A DNA stretch of 6,695 nt, taken from positions 1 through 6,695 of the forward strand of contig CAMLNY010000063.1 of assembly GCA_946481405.1 (NCBI GenBank), written 5' to 3'. The DNA comes from an uncultured Brevundimonas sp. (GTDB taxonomy: Bacteria > Pseudomonadota > Alphaproteobacteria > Caulobacterales > Caulobacteraceae). How positions within the stretch are numbered: position 1 is the first letter of the stretch; every line of letters starts with the position of its first letter. The notes beneath the pieces were generated by a model. It was given only the letters and a program-made list of their open reading frames with translations, was not told the origin of the DNA and did no database searches. A program made the translations under genes and the position numbers. Of the stretch, positions 6,565-6,695 are shown piece after piece.

Positions 6565-6695
6565 GTGGCTAGATATGTATTCATCACGGGCGGCGTGGTT
6601 TCCTCGCTGGGCAAGGGGCTGGCGTCGGCGGCTCTGGGTGCATTGCTTCAGGCGCGCGGCTACAAGGTCCGCCTGCGCAAGCTCGACCCCTATCT
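6565..6695 (+). CDS. pyrG: CTP synthase, N-terminal start only
   Basis: Makes CTP from UTP with ATP and glutamine, the last step of pyrimidine nucleotide synthesis. Only 43 codons and two bases are in the window, but they begin (M)[17 protein letters not shown] and continue [23 protein letters not shown], the very conserved start of the synthase (amidoligase) domain, including the P-loop-like [10 protein letters not shown] (9-18). The full protein is normally about 540-550 residues, with a glutamine amidotransferase domain in the missing part. The start is GTG, chosen because AAGG at 6552-6555 sits nine bases upstream and the N-terminus then matches the family exactly. It lies beyond the secG terminator, so it should have its own promoter; no convincing -35/-10 pair was found in 6503-6564. 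Confidence 0.95.
   Translation, partial: MARYVFITGGVVSSLGKGLASAALGALLQARGYKVRLRKLDPY

Overview
This is a GC-rich, gene-dense window that looks like the chromosome of an alphaproteobacterium of the Caulobacteraceae (Brevundimonas or Caulobacter type). The evidence is the strong G/C preference at third codon positions, the alphaproteobacterial form of each protein, and the gene order ppiD-trpE-trpG-trpD beside tpiA-secG-pyrG, which I recognise from this family. The genus is an inference from recall, not from a search.

The left and middle part (1-5047) is read on the minus strand. In transcription order it holds ppiD (a membrane-anchored periplasmic chaperone of the SurA/PpiD type), trpE, trpG and the 5' two thirds or more of trpD. 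TrpE and TrpG form anthranilate synthase, and TrpD adds phosphoribose to anthranilate, so the three trp genes give the first two steps of tryptophan synthesis from chorismate. ppiD and trpE overlap by ATGA. trpG and trpD are four bases apart. Between trpE and trpG lies a gap of about 300 bp that contains a small plus-strand gene (1459-1650) for a 63-residue protein with one predicted membrane helix. Its stop codon overlaps that of trpE.

The right part (5173-6695) is read on the plus strand: tpiA (triosephosphate isomerase), secG (a SecYEG translocon subunit), a strong intrinsic terminator, and the start of pyrG (CTP synthase), which runs off the window. tpiA and ppiD diverge from a 125-bp intergenic region that carries a reasonable sigma-70-type promoter for ppiD. 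A perfect 17-nt inverted repeat sits between the secG terminator and pyrG.

The window is mostly conserved housekeeping DNA. I see no mobile element, CRISPR array, tRNA or rRNA, and no sign of an undescribed multi-gene system. The points most worth a second look are the small membrane-protein gene that splits the trp cluster, the coupling of a secretion chaperone to trpE, and the palindrome in front of pyrG. The longest stretch without a called gene is 144 bp (6421-6564).
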